Shown here: positions 14,269-24,906 of the stretch, in pieces
Position numbering within the stretch: the first letter of the stretch is position 1
How the letters are laid out: each line of letters opens with the position of its first letter
Assembly: GCA_031253755.1 (NCBI GenBank)
Contig: JAIRVT010000075.1
Coordinates: 1 to 64,000, forward strand
DNA: 64,000 nucleotides
DNA from: Enterobacteriaceae bacterium
GTDB lineage: Bacteria > Pseudomonadota > Gammaproteobacteria > Enterobacterales > Enterobacteriaceae
Direction: 5' to 3'
Notes under the pieces: model-generated
What the model was told of the DNA's origin: nothing
Seen by the model: the letters and a program-made list of their open reading frames with translations, nothing else
Database searches by the model: none
Made by a program: the position numbers and the translations under genes

Positions 14269-14580
14269 ATGAAAAACCACACATCAAAAGAGATGCGCTC
14301 TTTGGCGGATATGCCAAAGTTAGTGATTTTGTTAGAAATATTAGGGTTCGGGTTATTGGTTTTGGCTTACTTATCAATAACGAATAGTATAATGCTATCA
14401 CCTTTATTAATGACGACAGAAGCACACATTGCTATGATCTTATTTGGCATTGGTTGTTTGATTCCGGCAGCTATCCATATTATCTGGCGTGCTATCTATC
14501 ATCTTTCCTTCTTGGGAATTGATCATAAGGACGTAAGTAAAGCTCATCAGTTCACTGCTGATGAAGAAAAAACAAAATAG
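14269..14580 (+). CDS. ybjC: YbjC family membrane protein (DUF1418)
   Basis: 103-residue protein with two hydrophobic helices (about 16-40 and 50-75), a polar N-terminus and a charged C-terminus. The MPKLVILLEILGFGLLVLAYLS core and the LFGIGCLIPAAI second helix resemble E. coli YbjC, which occupies the same place beside grxA. The function is unknown. In E. coli it is followed by nfsA and rimK; here ybjN follows directly. The ATG at 14269 follows GGAAGG at good spacing. Confidence 0.78.
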   Translation: MKNHTSKEMRSLADMPKLVILLEILGFGLLVLAYLSITNSIMLSPLLMTTEAHIAMILFGIGCLIPAAIHIIWRAIYHLSFLGIDHKDVSKAHQFTADEEKTK

Positions 14581-14657
14581 GTTAACGATTTCATGTTGCT
14601 ATCCTAATGTTGTTCCAAGGTAGCATATGTCACTTTAAGTCATATGAGGTTGATCCA

Positions 14658-15185
14658 ATGGATTCTATGGTTATTCCCAGTTTAGAAACACTATGTAATT
14701 GGCTTGATAAGCTCAAAATCTCTTATTTCGAGGGTGAATCAAATCCAGTGCTCTATTTACCTCATATGCAGAACATTGATGGCTTGCTTGATGCCAAGAT
14801 TGATCTGTTAGGGGATGTTATTTGTTTTTCCGCACTGGCTGAAGTCAGGCCCACTGCCATCGTTCCATTGGTTGCCAATTTGAGCCAGATTAATGCCAGC
14901 TCCCTGACTGTTAAGGCGTTCCTTGATGTTCAGGACGATAATCTGCCGAAATTGGTCGTGTGTCAGGCATTTTCCGTTGCCGCTGGAATAACTTTCCAGC
15001 AGTTCTCTCATTTTTTAAAGCAAAGTGAAGAACAAATTGCTAATGTGATTTTTGAAGTTCACAGCAACAATTTTCTCTATATCAATGATGATATGGAAAG
15101 CGAGTTGGAAGTAGAAATAATAGAAGAAGTGGAAGATGAAGAACCACAGGCTTCAACAAAAACTTCAACGTTTACTTTGCACTAA
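14658..15185 (+). CDS. ybjN: YbjN, putative sensory-transduction regulator family protein
   Basis: 175-residue cytoplasmic protein. LYLPHMQNIDGLLDAKIDLLGDVICFSALAEVRP and INASSLTVKAFLDVQDDNLPKLVVCQ match E. coli YbjN closely. In E. coli and Erwinia it modulates motility and exopolysaccharide phenotypes, but its biochemical activity is unknown. A strongly acidic tail (about 150-165) is longer than in E. coli. The ATG at 14658 gives the family start; the ATG at 14607 would add 17 unmatched residues. Confidence 0.87.
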   Translation: MDSMVIPSLETLCNWLDKLKISYFEGESNPVLYLPHMQNIDGLLDAKIDLLGDVICFSALAEVRPTAIVPLVANLSQINASSLTVKAFLDVQDDNLPKLVVCQAFSVAAGITFQQFSHFLKQSEEQIANVIFEVHSNNFLYINDDMESELEVEIIEEVEDEEPQASTKTSTFTLH

Positions 15186-15209
15186 TATTTTTTAATGTGG
15201 TTTTTTACA

Positions 15210-16343
15210 ATGCAGTGTGCGCAGTATATCGCGGGACATTGTCACTCCTGTCAGTGGCTTGATAAGTCCTATTTGAAGCAATTATCTGATAAACAAGAAC
15301 ATTTACAGAAGCTTTTACAACAATCGGCTATAACATGCTGGCAGCCTCCTGTTGCCAGTCAAATTACCGGGTTTCGTAATAAAGCTAAAATGGTCGTGAG
15401 TGGCAGCGTGGAACGCCCTTTGCTTGGAATGTTACACCGGGACGGCAGAACGGTCGATCTGTGCGATTGTCCCTTGTATCCTCCGTATTTTCAGCCAATA
15501 TTTGATACAATCAAAATCTTTATTGCTAAAGCAGGGTTAGTTCCATACAACGTTACCCGCAAAAAAGGTGAACTAAAATATCTTTTATTGACCGAAAGCC
15601 GTGCTAACCATGAAATGATGCTGCGGTTTGTATTGCGTTCAGAAACTAAGGTAGAACAGTTGAAACGGGCTTTACCGTGGTTGCAGGAACAATTACCGCA
15701 ACTGACCGTGATTTCTGCCAATATCCAGCCGACTCATATGGCAATTCTGGAAGGTGAAAAAGAGATTATCTTCACTGAAAATAATATGTTACAGGAAAAT
15801 TTCAACCATATTCCCCTGTATATCCGCCCTCGCAGCTTTTTCCAGACTAATCCGGATATCGCTTCTCAGCTTTACGCGACCGCCGGTCAGTGGGTCAGGG
15901 AGCTGAAGATTAATAGTATGTGGGATCTGTTTTGTGGTGCAGGTGGTTTTGGCCTGCATTGTGCAGATAAAGAAACAAGGCTGACGGGAATTGAAATCAG
16001 TGAGGAAGCCATTGCTTGTGCGAAACGTTCGGCTGACAGTCTTGGCCTCAATCAGGTTGAGTTTCAGGCACTGGATTCTACCCATTTTGCGCTTGATAAG
16101 TCACAAATTCCGGAACTGGTATTGGTTAACCCTCCGCGCCGGGGAATTGGTAAGGAGCTGTGCCAATACCTTAACCGGGTGACACCTAAATTCATTCTTT
16201 ATTCAAGCTGTAACGCAGAAACGATGGCAAAAGATATTCTTATGCTTGAGCAATATCGTATAGATAAAGTACAACTATTCGATATGTTCCCACACACCGA
16301 GCATTATGAAACACTGGCATTATTGGTTCTTGATAACCATTGA
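15210..16343 (+). CDS. rlmC: RlmC, 23S rRNA (uracil-747-C5)-methyltransferase
   Basis: 377-residue SAM-dependent RNA methyltransferase making m5U747 in 23S rRNA. Cysteines of a 4Fe-4S cluster are visible: C3, C11 and C14 in [14 protein letters not shown], and the CDCPLYP segment. The SAM fold shows [13 protein letters not shown] and NPPRRGIG. The catalytic cysteine is in [12 protein letters not shown] and a C-terminal glutamate lies in the HTEHYE motif. The start at 15210 aligns with the E. coli MQCA start; the ribosome site is weak, and a second ATG at 15195 adds five residues. Confidence 0.95.
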   Translation: MQCAQYIAGHCHSCQWLDKSYLKQLSDKQEHLQKLLQQSAITCWQPPVASQITGFRNKAKMVVSGSVERPLLGMLHRDGRTVDLCDCPLYPPYFQPIFDTIKIFIAKAGLVPYNVTRKKGELKYLLLTESRANHEMMLRFVLRSETKVEQLKRALPWLQEQLPQLTVISANIQPTHMAILEGEKEIIFTENNMLQENFNHIPLYIRPRSFFQTNPDIASQLYATAGQWVRELKINSMWDLFCGAGGFGLHCADKETRLTGIEISEEAIACAKRSADSLGLNQVEFQALDSTHFALDKSQIPELVLVNPPRRGIGKELCQYLNRVTPKFILYSSCNAETMAKDILMLEQYRIDKVQLFDMFPHTEHYETLALLVLDNH

Positions 16344-16359
16344 CCGTCAATGAAGGAAA

Positions 16360-16435
16360 TTCCATTGTTGAGAACAATTTTTCTGCAATTTGCTCAGAAC
16401 ACATTGCGGTTAATAGATGATCATCAACAATGGAA
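16360..16435. repeat. 12-bp perfect inverted repeat between rlmC and artM
   Basis: TTCCATTGTTGA (16360-16371) and TCAACAATGGAA (16424-16435) face each other across 52 bases, filling most of the convergent rlmC-artM spacer. A smaller ATTGTT-GAG-AACAAT hairpin followed by T5 lies inside the left arm and could end rlmC transcription. Confidence 0.5.
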
Positions 16436-16443
16436 ATAACAAG

Positions 16444-17109
16444 CTAACGCTGTTCAAATGATAAAGTGTGCCGCTCAAATATACGCATCAGTAGTGTCAA
16501 AAGCCCGTTTATACACAAATAGATGATCCCCGCAGCGACAAAGACCATCACATCATAGCTCCGGCCAAACTGGAGTTGGCTATAGCCCATGATATCCAGC
16601 AAAGTTATCGTACTGGCGAGCGATGTACTTTTAAAGATCAATACCACTTCGTTTGAATAGGATGAAAGTGCTCGTTTGAACGCATAAGGCAGTAAAATGA
16701 GCATGGAATGTGCTTTTGACATGCCAAGTGCATCACAGGATTGCCATTGCCCGGCTGGAATCGCTTTTACTGCGCCGTAAAAAAGTTGGGTTGAATAGGC
16801 TGCACTGTTCAATGCCAATGTCACCATCGCACAAAGCCACGGCGCTGACATAAGCTGCCATAACCACGGATATTCTTTGATCAGTGGAAATTGCCCTGGG
16901 CCATAGTAAATCAGAAAAAATTGTACGAGCAGGGGAGTTCCGGTAAAGAGTGTGATATAGCCTTTCACTAATTGCGATAATACCGGCAGCTTCATCGTCA
17001 GGATCACAGTCAAGATGACAGACAGTGTAAAGGCTGTCAGCAATGCGCACAAAGTCAGGCTAAGGCTGGTTGGCAGGCCCGGTAAAATAGCCTTTATAGA
17101 CTCAAACAT
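16444..17109 (-). CDS. artM: ArtM, arginine ABC transporter permease
   Basis: 221-residue inner-membrane permease of the His/Arg/Gln type with five predicted helices. The cytoplasmic coupling loop reads [39 protein letters not shown], the EAA motif that docks on ArtP. The ATG at 17109 overlaps the artQ stop by 8 bases and the protein then begins [19 protein letters not shown] like the family. It pairs with ArtQ to form the channel. Confidence 0.94.
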   Translation of the reverse strand: MFESIKAILPGLPTSLSLTLCALLTAFTLSVILTVILTMKLPVLSQLVKGYITLFTGTPLLVQFFLIYYGPGQFPLIKEYPWLWQLMSAPWLCAMVTLALNSAAYSTQLFYGAVKAIPAGQWQSCDALGMSKAHSMLILLPYAFKRALSSYSNEVVLIFKSTSLASTITLLDIMGYSQLQFGRSYDVMVFVAAGIIYLCINGLLTLLMRIFERHTLSFEQR

Positions 17110-17824
17110 CTGAAGTACTCCGTTCAAAATGAGTAGCACGCACTTCAAGCCGTTTAAGGATAAATTGACTCATCAGCGTAATAAGCAGATAGATAACGGC
17201 AGCAATCATATACCATGTGAATGGTTCTTGTGTGCGGGTAGTGATGCTTTTTGTCTGTAACATCAGGTCATTAACACTGATCAGTGAAACCAAAGCCGTA
17301 TCTTTCAGTAAAACTAACCATTGATTACCCAGCCCCGGCAAAGCATGACGCCACATTTGCGGCATAATCAGACGGAAGAAAATTCGGCTTTGACTCAATC
17401 CTAATGCTTGCCCGGCTTCTCGTTGCCCCAGAGGAATGGACTTCAATGCCCCCCTTAATGTTTGAGACGCGTAAGCAGCATAAAGCAGGGAGAGAGCAAT
17501 CACACCACAAAGGAAAGGGCTAACCTCAAAATTGTCAATTTCCATCTGTATTTTGAATTGCCAGACCACAAGATTGATATCAATACCTTCCGATAACATG
17601 AGCAGAAGCTGGGAACTCCCGAAATAGATAAAAAGAACCACCAAAATTTCGGGCAACCCGCGAATTAACGTCACCCAACAGGTGCCTGCAAATGCAACAG
17701 GTTTCCAGCGGGAGGATTCCCATGCAGCAAAAATCATTGCCAGGATCAGGCCAACCACGAGGGACGAGACAGCAAGGCCGACGGTAATACCGGCGGCGCT
17801 GATTAAAGATTGAAGTTCACTCAT
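17102..17824 (-). CDS. artQ: ArtQ, arginine ABC transporter permease
   Basis: 240-residue paralogue and partner of ArtM in the inner membrane, with about five helices and the EAA loop [41 protein letters not shown]. It follows artI by 6 bases and overlaps artM. Together they form the transmembrane part of the arginine importer. Length matches E. coli ArtQ within two residues. Confidence 0.94.
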   Translation of the reverse strand: MSELQSLISAAGITVGLAVSSLVVGLILAMIFAAWESSRWKPVAFAGTCWVTLIRGLPEILVVLFIYFGSSQLLLMLSEGIDINLVVWQFKIQMEIDNFEVSPFLCGVIALSLLYAAYASQTLRGALKSIPLGQREAGQALGLSQSRIFFRLIMPQMWRHALPGLGNQWLVLLKDTALVSLISVNDLMLQTKSITTRTQEPFTWYMIAAVIYLLITLMSQFILKRLEVRATHFERSTSDV

Positions 17825-17830
17825 TGGGAT

Positions 17831-18589
17831 CTATTTATTATTTTCAAACCATTTTTTGTAGATGGTGTCATAAGTACCATCTTGTTTGATGTCAGCCAGC
17901 GCTTTGTTTAATTTGTTCAATAGGGCGGTATTGCCTTTGCGAACAGCGATGCCTAAACCTGTGCCGAAGTAATTTTTATCAGTGATTTTGTCACCGATCG
18001 TAGCTAATCCTTCATTCTTTTTTAACCATTCATTAACAACGGCGGTGTCACCGAATACGGCACTGACTCGACCATTTTTCAGATCAAGAATTGCATTTTG
18101 GTAGCTGTCATAAGGGACAACGTTTAGTTCTTTATGTTGTTCCATCATATATTTTTGATGGGTTGTGCCATTTTGTGTGCCTACCTGTTTGCCTTTCAGA
18201 TCAGAAATTTTGTTGAACTTTCCTTTAATGGCGATAAAACTGGCTGAGTTATCATAATAAATATCAGTAAAATCAACTTGTTTTCGTCTTTCTGGCGTAA
18301 TGTCAATACCAGCCATCAGCACATCGACGCGGCGAAATTTCAGACTGGGAATCAGGCTATCAAACGCCTGATTGTTAAAGGTACATTTAACATCGATTTT
18401 TTTGCATATCGCATTTGCCAAATCTACATCGAACCCCTGAATTTTGTTATTTGCATCAATGAATTCAAAAGGAGGGTAACTGGCCTCAGTGGCGAAACGG
18501 AGTGTTTCTTTTTCAGTTGCGGCTGCGGAAAAGGGGAATGTGGAAAGTGTTAATGTCGTTAATAAGGCTGCAAGTAATATCTTTTTCAT
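17831..18589 (-). CDS. artI: ArtI/ArtJ, periplasmic arginine-binding protein
   Basis: 252-residue type II periplasmic solute-binding protein. A signal peptide (MKKILLAALLTTLTLS... cleaved near AAA-TEKE) precedes the mature domain. TEASYPPFEFIDANNKIQGFDVDLA, FRRVDVLMAGIDITPERRKQVDFT and GTQNGTTHQKYM line the ligand pocket. It resembles E. coli ArtI slightly more than ArtJ. E. coli has both; here only one binding protein is present, so it may serve the whole arginine system. Confidence 0.9.
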   Translation of the reverse strand: MKKILLAALLTTLTLSTFPFSAAATEKETLRFATEASYPPFEFIDANNKIQGFDVDLANAICKKIDVKCTFNNQAFDSLIPSLKFRRVDVLMAGIDITPERRKQVDFTDIYYDNSASFIAIKGKFNKISDLKGKQVGTQNGTTHQKYMMEQHKELNVVPYDSYQNAILDLKNGRVSAVFGDTAVVNEWLKKNEGLATIGDKITDKNYFGTGLGIAVRKGNTALLNKLNKALADIKQDGTYDTIYKKWFENNK

Positions 18590-18675
18590 AGCTGTGTCCT
18601 GTCCTGTGATTCACATACATTTTGTTGTTGGTAATTAATGTTGCTGATGATGATAGTTTTATGATGATAATAGTT

Positions 18676-19404
18676 TTAGTGTGATAAATAATGAGCAAAG
18701 GCGTCTGTTTGAGGTTTTAAAAAATGACCTGTGTCACCTTTTTCGACGATATGTCCTTTCTCCATATAGATAACTTGACTTGCGGTTTTACGGGCAAATT
18801 CCACTTCATGTGTCACGATAATTTGGGTAATTCCGGTTTCTGCCAACTCTTTTATTATGTTAATGACCTGAGAGGTAATTTCTGGATCAAGCGCGGCAGT
18901 TGGCTCATCAAATAACAGAACCCGTGGCTCCATCATTAATGCTCGTGCAATAGCGACCCGCTGTTGTTGCCCACCCGATAAATGCAATGGAAAGCGATTG
19001 GCAAACTCTTCCAAACGAAGGCGAGAAAGTAAGTTAACCGCTTTTTCCTGTGCTTGTTGTTTAGAGAGTTTTAATATCCGGCGGGGAGCTTCGGTCAGGT
19101 TATCCATGACGGTTAGGTGTGGCCATAAATTGTATTGCTGGAAAACCATACCCACATTTTGTCGTAATGTCTGGATATCTTTTGCACTGAGCGGTTGTTT
19201 AAAGTCAAATTGATGATTTGCGATGTTTAATTGGCCAGAACGAGGCATTTCCAGTAAATTCAGAACTCGCAGCAAGGAACTTTTTCCTGCACCACTCGGC
19301 CCCAGCAGCACGACTGTTTCCCCTGATGCACATTCAAAATTGATATCAAACAGAGCCTGATGCGCACCATAGAAACAATTTATATTTTTTAATTGAATTT
19401 TCAT
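18676..19404 (-). CDS. artP: ArtP, arginine ABC transporter ATPase
   Basis: 242-residue polar-amino-acid ABC ATPase. Walker [16 protein letters not shown] (about 32-46), signature [17 protein letters not shown] (about 140-156), Walker [14 protein letters not shown] and the switch histidine in VTHEVEFA are all intact. It is the first gene of artP-I-Q-M, 86 bases before artI, in E. coli order. A possible pair of weak ARG boxes lies just upstream but is not convincing. Confidence 0.95.
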   Translation of the reverse strand: MKIQLKNINCFYGAHQALFDINFECASGETVVLLGPSGAGKSSLLRVLNLLEMPRSGQLNIANHQFDFKQPLSAKDIQTLRQNVGMVFQQYNLWPHLTVMDNLTEAPRRILKLSKQQAQEKAVNLLSRLRLEEFANRFPLHLSGGQQQRVAIARALMMEPRVLLFDEPTAALDPEITSQVINIIKELAETGITQIIVTHEVEFARKTASQVIYMEKGHIVEKGDTGHFLKPQTDAFAHYLSH

Positions 19405-19624
19405 GCGATAAGTGTGAATAGTTAACTGATTGATTGGATATTAATCTCAAAAGAATAACTATGCAATAATATCCGCCTTGGATTGTTATTTTAATCAATT
19501 TATCGAAGTTATTAAGCATTCTACAACGATTTAATTTGATCAAGTATTATCCTGTTATTATCTTTTTGTTCTAATATTACGCAATAAAACAATTATTTTT
19601 GGATATTTATGCATAAAATGTGAT

Positions 19625-20533
19625 TCAACCCCATTGGGAAAAAAATGCCATCAATACAGGCGCGATTAGGCTCAATATGAAACCGTGAACAATAGCCGCT
19701 GGTACAATATTTATCCCGCCACAGCGCTGTAATATTGGCAGCGTGAAATCCATTGATGTTGCACCGGTTAAACCCAGCGCTGTCGAACGATGACGGCTGA
19801 TTAGCACAGGAATGAGCAGAACTGATATCAATTCACGTGCCAGATCATTAAAGAAAGCCGTGCTGCCAAGCACTGGCCCATAGGCATCAGAGAGTAAAAT
19901 TCCGGAAAGAGAATACCAGCCATATCCGGAGGCAACAGCAAGACCTGTTGTAATTGGCAATCCGAGCAGAAAAGCTGCAATCATGCCGCCGATCAGCGAG
20001 CTGATAGCCACAACGATGGCGATAACAGCCCCACGGCGATTCATTAATGTTTGTTTCAGGCTCATGCCGTTATTGCGTAATTGAATACCAACCAGAAAAA
20101 GTAAGAAAATTAACGTGATTTCACTGGCTTTACCGGCAAAATTAAACCATGACCATTCTGTCAGGCCAAAAGCAAAACCTAAGATCAAAGCGCCACATAA
20201 TTTGAGAGAATCCAATATCATGTGTAAACGAGGAGGGGCATCTTCTGGTTTATAATCTGTAATCACCCAAGGTTCTTTTTTTTCTAATAGAAAAAGTGCC
20301 AGTAAATTAGTGGCAAATATGCACAGAAGAAATGTCATTGCATACAATAGAATAGAAAGTAAATTGTTGCCCAGATTTTCCAGCATGGCGAGGTTAATTC
20401 CCATCAGTAAGAGAATGAGATAAACCAACATATTGAGTAGCTGGTGAACGCCGGTAAGTACAGTTTTATTATTCAGATGAATTAGATAACCCAGGCTTAA
20501 TGGCAGGAGGATAATAAGTAATCCTGAATACAT
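19625..20533 (-). CDS. lysO: LysO, lysine exporter (YbjE)
   Basis: 302-residue inner-membrane protein with about eight hydrophobic segments that exports L-lysine and protects against toxic thialysine. LILLLFLVGIQLRNNGMSLKQTLMNRRG and ARELISVLLIPVLISRHRSTALGLTGATSMDFTLPILQRCGG match E. coli LysO very well and contain conserved charged residues in membrane-proximal segments. It is separated from artP by 220 bases. Confidence 0.92.
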   Translation of the reverse strand: MYSGLLIILLPLSLGYLIHLNNKTVLTGVHQLLNMLVYLILLLMGINLAMLENLGNNLLSILLYAMTFLLCIFATNLLALFLLEKKEPWVITDYKPEDAPPRLHMILDSLKLCGALILGFAFGLTEWSWFNFAGKASEITLIFLLFLVGIQLRNNGMSLKQTLMNRRGAVIAIVVAISSLIGGMIAAFLLGLPITTGLAVASGYGWYSLSGILLSDAYGPVLGSTAFFNDLARELISVLLIPVLISRHRSTALGLTGATSMDFTLPILQRCGGINIVPAAIVHGFILSLIAPVLMAFFSQWG

Positions 20534-20566
20534 GTTACATATCCTTATAATAATAAAAGTCTTTCA

Positions 20567-20811
20567 TACCCGTTATACCCGTCGTCTTTCAAGTTGTCTC
20601 TTTGTTGGCTACACTCGCTCGCTTCAATCGCCGTGTTTTTATAAAAATACGGTTATCTATGTTCAGGGGATTCATTCACTTGCCGCCGCGATGCAACTCG
20701 AAATCCATAGGGTATATTTATCGATTACAGCGTTAAAGCTGCATTTATACGTTCATTATCAGCAGGATATAGGATGATTTATCGGATCATCGGGTATACC
20801 TATAACGGGTA
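20567..20811. repeat. Nested palindromic intergenic element, family 1 (copy 1)
   Basis: An outer 11-bp perfect inverted repeat TACCCGTTATA / TATAACGGGTA (20567-20577 and 20801-20811) encloses an inner element of about 20574-20716. The inner element starts TATACCCGTCGTCTTTCAAG and ends in a near-inverse (20693-20716) that is identical over 24 bases to the end of the copy at 51600-51682. The centre holds a palindrome CCGTGTTTTTATAAAAATACGG-like at 20631-20652. No protein is coded. It looks like a MITE-type or repetitive extragenic element. Confidence 0.75.
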
Positions 20812-21189
20812 ATAAAAACGTTGAAAAGCAGTAGTAACAATTTATTTACACTAAGGTAATGAGCAAGATAAAGGCAATTTACCTGAAATTCAATGCATTT
20901 TTACTATTTAATTGGTATTGGTGGGATAAAGCTAACAAATAATTAACGTTAAAGGTAAGGAATATAATAGATGTATTAATCTATTCTTACTGATATTTAA
21001 TGATAAAAAATGGTTTACTACTACACGGATGTCATTTACATACAATTTATTTACATCTCACCTTTTTATCTCTAAAGTGAGTTTACTCATCGGCTTTCAA
21101 ACGACCTTTTTGTTAATTTAACTATTTGTTAATAAAAATGTTTTGCGAAAAAAAGTGATTGTAGCGACAGGCAGGCTCACTGTCAGAAT
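20812..21189. other. A+T-rich spacer, nothing recognised
   Basis: Between the family 1 repeat and the cspD terminator no gene, repeat or RNA was recognised. Confidence 0.5.
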
Positions 21190-21226
21190 AAAAACGTCAC
21201 AGATAAAGATTGTTTATCTGTGACGT
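21190..21226 (-). terminator. cspD terminator
   Basis: Perfect 14-bp stem ACGTCACAGATAAA / TTTATCTGTGACGT with a five-base loop, followed on the minus strand by a T-rich run. It lies 20 bases after the cspD stop. Confidence 0.85.
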
Positions 21227-21246
21227 GAGAACAGCGAACTTATGGG

Positions 21247-21477
21247 TTACTCTTTCTTTGATTCTGAGATATCTTCCAGAGGAACAATAAGGCTGGCATG
21301 GTTACCTTTAGGGCCTTGATGAACACTGAAATTCACTTTTTGCCCGGCTTTTAGCGTTCTATAACCATCCATTTGAATGGTTGAATAGTGAGCAAATATG
21401 TCATCACCACCGCTTATCGGGCAAATAAATCCAAAGCCCTTTGCATTATTGAACCATTTAACTGTACCTGTCTCCAT
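21247..21477 (-). CDS. cspD: CspD, cold-shock-like replication inhibitor
   Basis: 76-residue single cold-shock domain. KWFNNAKGFGFI is RNP1 with its nucleic-acid-binding aromatics and DIFAHYS is RNP2. Despite the fold it is not cold-induced in E. coli: it is expressed in stationary phase and inhibits replication by binding single-stranded DNA. The divergent clpS neighbour is the E. coli arrangement and distinguishes it from other Csp paralogues. Confidence 0.94.
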   Translation of the reverse strand: METGTVKWFNNAKGFGFICPISGGDDIFAHYSTIQMDGYRTLKAGQKVNFSVHQGPKGNHASLIVPLEDISESKKE

Positions 21478-21801
21478 ACTTCTCTATCCCTCGTATTATG
21501 ATTTCGGGTTTAGGAATCACTAAAAATTTCAGGATTATGAACAGCCGCCCAGTTAGGTATGGAGTTCATAAAATACACTGTAGTGAAATTCATTTCATCG
21601 TCAAGTTAGGAAGACACGTCAGACTGTTTCAAATTACTAAAGTTTGATATAGATAACGGTATCAGATTTTCAGGTGGAATAGTTGTTCTGATCGTCTACG
21701 GGAATAAGCAGAGTGTTTTATGAAGTGATAAAATATATAGAGGTAGAGTGAATTAGTTCATACTAAAATCTAGTAGGAAGATGATATTCAGTGGAAAGGC
21801 A
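21478..21801. other. Divergent cspD/clpS promoter region
   Basis: 324 bases without a gene. It should contain both divergent promoters, but no promoter element was assigned with confidence. Confidence 0.4.
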
Positions 21802-22122
21802 ATGAGTCAGTTTAATAACAATTTGAATACTAAAGAGTTTGTTGAGGAAAAAGAAAAGCAAAAGTTACAGCCGCCTTCAATGTATATGATCATTCTTAAC
21901 AATGACGATTATACCCCTATGGAGTTTGTGGTTGACGTATTGCAAAAGTTCTTTTCTTATGATGTTGAACGAGCTACGAAACTAATGCTGGATGTCCATT
22001 ACCAAGGGAAGGCTATTTGCGGTATTTATACAGCAGAGGTCGCAGAAACAAAGGCTGCGCAAGTGAACATGTATGCTAAGGAGCACGAGCATCCGTTACT
22101 TTGCACTCTGGAAAGGGCCTGA
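21802..22122 (+). CDS. clpS: ClpS, N-degron adaptor of ClpAP
   Basis: 106-residue adaptor delivering proteins with Phe, Leu, Trp or Tyr at the N-terminus to Clp[30 protein letters not shown] holds the N-degron pocket residues Asn/Asp, and [19 protein letters not shown] the pocket histidine. The ATG at 21802 after GGAAAGG gives exactly the E. coli length; the ATG at 21781 also has a ribosome site and adds seven residues. It is followed 30 bases later by clpA. Aat, which makes such N-degrons, is coded nearby. Confidence 0.95.
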   Translation: MSQFNNNLNTKEFVEEKEKQKLQPPSMYMIILNNDDYTPMEFVVDVLQKFFSYDVERATKLMLDVHYQGKAICGIYTAEVAETKAAQVNMYAKEHEHPLLCTLERA

Positions 22123-22152
22123 TTGATTTACTGATTTTAGGAGGAGGTGCTT

Positions 22153-24444
22153 ATGCTCAATCAAGAATTGGAACTCAGTCTCAACATTGCTTTTGCCAAA
22201 GCAAGGGATAACAGACATGAATTTATGACTGTAGAGCACCTGTTGCTGGCGTTGTTAAGTAACACATCAGCGCGAGAAGCACTGGAGGCTTGTAAGGTCG
22301 ATCTGGCAACGTTGCGTCAGGAACTGGAAAATTTTATTACTCAAACAACCCCCTTATTATCTGAGAATGATGATCGGGATACACAGCCCACACTCAGTTT
22401 TCAGCGGGTTTTGCAACGTGCGGTATTTCACGTGCAATCTTCGGGGCGCTCAGAAGTTTCTGGAGCAAATGTATTAGTTGCGATTTTTAGTGAACAAGAG
22501 TCTCAGGCGGCTTATTTATTGCGTAAGCATGATGTCAGTCGGCTGGATGTTGTGAATTTTATATCTCACGGAACACGTAAAGATGAACTCGATAATGAAT
22601 CTCATCATAACGTTAGTCCAGTTCAGGAAGAACAAGTGATAGGTGAGGATAGATTGGAAAATTTCACTACAAACCTAAACCAGTTAGCGCAAAAAGGGCA
22701 AATCGACCCTCTTGTCGGGCGTCAGAATGAGTTGGAAAGAACCGTTCAGGTATTATGCCGTCGGCGCAAGAATAACCCTCTGTTTGTTGGAGAGTCAGGA
22801 GTTGGTAAAACGGCTATTGCTGAAGGGCTTGCATGGCGGATAGTGCAGAAAAATGTCCCGGATGTTATGCAGGATTGCACGATTTACTCACTGGACATTG
22901 GCTCATTGCTGGCAGGAACGAAATATCGCGGTGATTTTGAGAAGCGCTTCAAAGCCTTGCTAAAAATGTTGGAGCAAGACAGTAAAAGCATTCTCTTCAT
23001 TGACGAAATCCATACTATTATTGGCGCAGGCGCTGCCTCTGGTGGGCAAGTGGATGCAGCGAATCTGATTAAACCGCTTTTATCCAGTGGTCGGATCCGG
23101 GTAATCGGTTCAACAACTTATCAGGAATTCAGCCATATTTTTGAAAAAGATCGTGCATTGGCTCGCCGATTCCAGAAAATTGATATCCTTGAACCTTCTG
23201 CCGAAGAAACGGTACAGATTATTAATGGATTGCGCGCCAAATATGAGGCACATCACGATGTCCGCTATACGTCGAAAGCTATCCGGGCCGCCGTTGAACT
23301 GTCGGTAAAATATATCACTGATCGTCATTTGCCGGATAAAGCCATCGATGTCATTGACGAAGCCGGAGCACGAACGAGATTAGTGCCGAGTAGCCGCCGC
23401 AGAAAAACCATCAATGTGTCTGATATTGAATCTGTGGTAGCCCGTATTGCCCGCATTCCCGAAAAAACAGTTTCATCCAGTGACAAAGATGTATTGAGAA
23501 CACTGGATGATCGTTTAAAGATGTTGGTTTTTGGGCAAAACAGAGCAATCGGCGCATTAACTGAAGCCATCAAGATGAGCCGCGCCGGATTGGGTCAGGA
23601 GCATAAACCGATCGGTTCTTTTTTGTTTGCCGGGCCGACAGGCGTGGGTAAAACGGAGGTAACTGTTCAGTTGGCGAAAGTACTTAATATCAAATTACTG
23701 CGGTTTGATATGTCTGAGTATATGGAACGTCATACTGTCAGCCGCTTACTGGGTGCTCCTCCGGGCTATGTTGGTTATGATCAGGGTGGGTTGTTAACAG
23801 ACGCCATTATCAAACACCCTCACGCGGTACTGCTGCTTGATGAAATTGAAAAAGCACATCCTGATGTATTTAACTTGCTGCTTCAGGTTATGGATAACGG
23901 CACATTGACGGATAACAATGGCCGCAAAGCCGATTTTCGCAATGTGATTCTGGTAATGACAACGAATGCCGGAGTACGTGAGATACAACGCAAATCCATT
24001 GGTTTCACTGAACAGGATAGTAGTACTAATGGTATGGAAGAAATCAAGCGGATTTTTACACCTGAATTCCGTAACCGTCTTGACAGCATTATTTGGTTTG
24101 ATGCACTTTCTGTGGAAGTGATTCAGCAGGTAGTCGATAAATTTATCGTTGAATTACAAGTCCAGCTTGATGAAAAAGGTGTTTCTCTGGAAATCAGTAC
24201 CGATGCTCGTCAGTGGTTATGTGATAAAGGCTATGATAAAGCGATGGGCGCTCGTCCGATGGCACGCGCGATTCAGGATAACCTGAAAAAACCATTGGCA
24301 AATGAGTTACTGTTTGGCTCTTTAGTTCATGGTGGTTCAGTCAGAATTGGCCTTGATAAAGATAAACAGAAACTGAAATACGACTTCAGCGGCGCACAAA
24401 AATCGAAGTCAAATAAGAAAAAACCAGAAGATGCCGTGCTATAA
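22153..24444 (+). CDS. clpA: ClpA, ATP-dependent unfoldase of ClpAP
   Basis: 763-residue double AAA+ chaperone that unfolds substrates into ClpP. The N-domain (about 1-145) begins [35 protein letters not shown]. Walker A of D1 is [13 protein letters not shown] near residue 213 and of D2 is [14 protein letters not shown] near residue 494. Walker B motifs are LFIDEIH and [13 protein letters not shown]. The IGF-type ClpP-binding loop appears as RKSIGFTEQ near residue 615. The ATG at 22153 has a strong AGGAGG upstream; the GTG at 22147 is less likely. Confidence 0.97.
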   Translation: MLNQELELSLNIAFAKARDNRHEFMTVEHLLLALLSNTSAREALEACKVDLATLRQELENFITQTTPLLSENDDRDTQPTLSFQRVLQRAVFHVQSSGRSEVSGANVLVAIFSEQESQAAYLLRKHDVSRLDVVNFISHGTRKDELDNESHHNVSPVQEEQVIGEDRLENFTTNLNQLAQKGQIDPLVGRQNELERTVQVLCRRRKNNPLFVGESGVGKTAIAEGLAWRIVQKNVPDVMQDCTIYSLDIGSLLAGTKYRGDFEKRFKALLKMLEQDSKSILFIDEIHTIIGAGAASGGQVDAANLIKPLLSSGRIRVIGSTTYQEFSHIFEKDRALARRFQKIDILEPSAEETVQIINGLRAKYEAHHDVRYTSKAIRAAVELSVKYITDRHLPDKAIDVIDEAGARTRLVPSSRRRKTINVSDIESVVARIARIPEKTVSSSDKDVLRTLDDRLKMLVFGQNRAIGALTEAIKMSRAGLGQEHKPIGSFLFAGPTGVGKTEVTVQLAKVLNIKLLRFDMSEYMERHTVSRLLGAPPGYVGYDQGGLLTDAIIKHPHAVLLLDEIEKAHPDVFNLLLQVMDNGTLTDNNGRKADFRNVILVMTTNAGVREIQRKSIGFTEQDSSTNGMEEIKRIFTPEFRNRLDSIIWFDALSVEVIQQVVDKFIVELQVQLDEKGVSLEISTDARQWLCDKGYDKAMGARPMARAIQDNLKKPLANELLFGSLVHGGSVRIGLDKDKQKLKYDFSGAQKSKSNKKKPEDAVL

Positions 24445-24477
24445 AGCACGGTAAAAACTGGTCGTGAGATGGAGAGC

Positions 24478-24517
24478 AGCACCACAGGTAATGGTTAAAT
24501 AAATTACCTGTGGTGCT
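24478..24517. repeat. 15-bp perfect inverted repeat between clpA and infA
   Basis: AGCACCACAGGTAAT and ATTACCTGTGGTGCT flank a 10-base loop in the convergent clpA-infA spacer. A run of seven A follows on the plus strand, but neither strand has T after the stem, so it is not a textbook intrinsic terminator. E. coli has tRNA gene serW here; no tRNA is present. Confidence 0.7.
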
Positions 24518-24534
24518 AAAAAAAGGTCTGCGAA

Positions 24535-24753
<219 letters not shown>

Positions 24754-24906
24754 CTAATCCTCTAAATGTAACAACCATAGTTTTTTAACCGGCAGATAAT
24801 GCCGAAAAACCCTCATTATGTAAAGGAATGTCGTATTTTAAACCATCATTTTCCTCATGATGGAGCCGACATACCCACCGTGAACATATGAACATAAAAG
24901 TATTCA

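Noticed and set aside
19413..19450. Possible pair of ARG boxes (18 bp each, 2 bp apart) before artP
   Set aside because: Only one half-site (TGAAT) is good; the other three halves mismatch the consensus too much, and the position almost on the start codon is unusual.
20567..20811. Coding frame 20532-20777 over the family 1 repeat
   Set aside because: The translation has no family features and runs through palindromic repeat sequence.
24445..24534. Possible tRNA gene (serW position)
   Set aside because: No cloverleaf, T-loop GGTTCGA or CCA-proximal acceptor stem can be drawn; only a simple inverted repeat exists.
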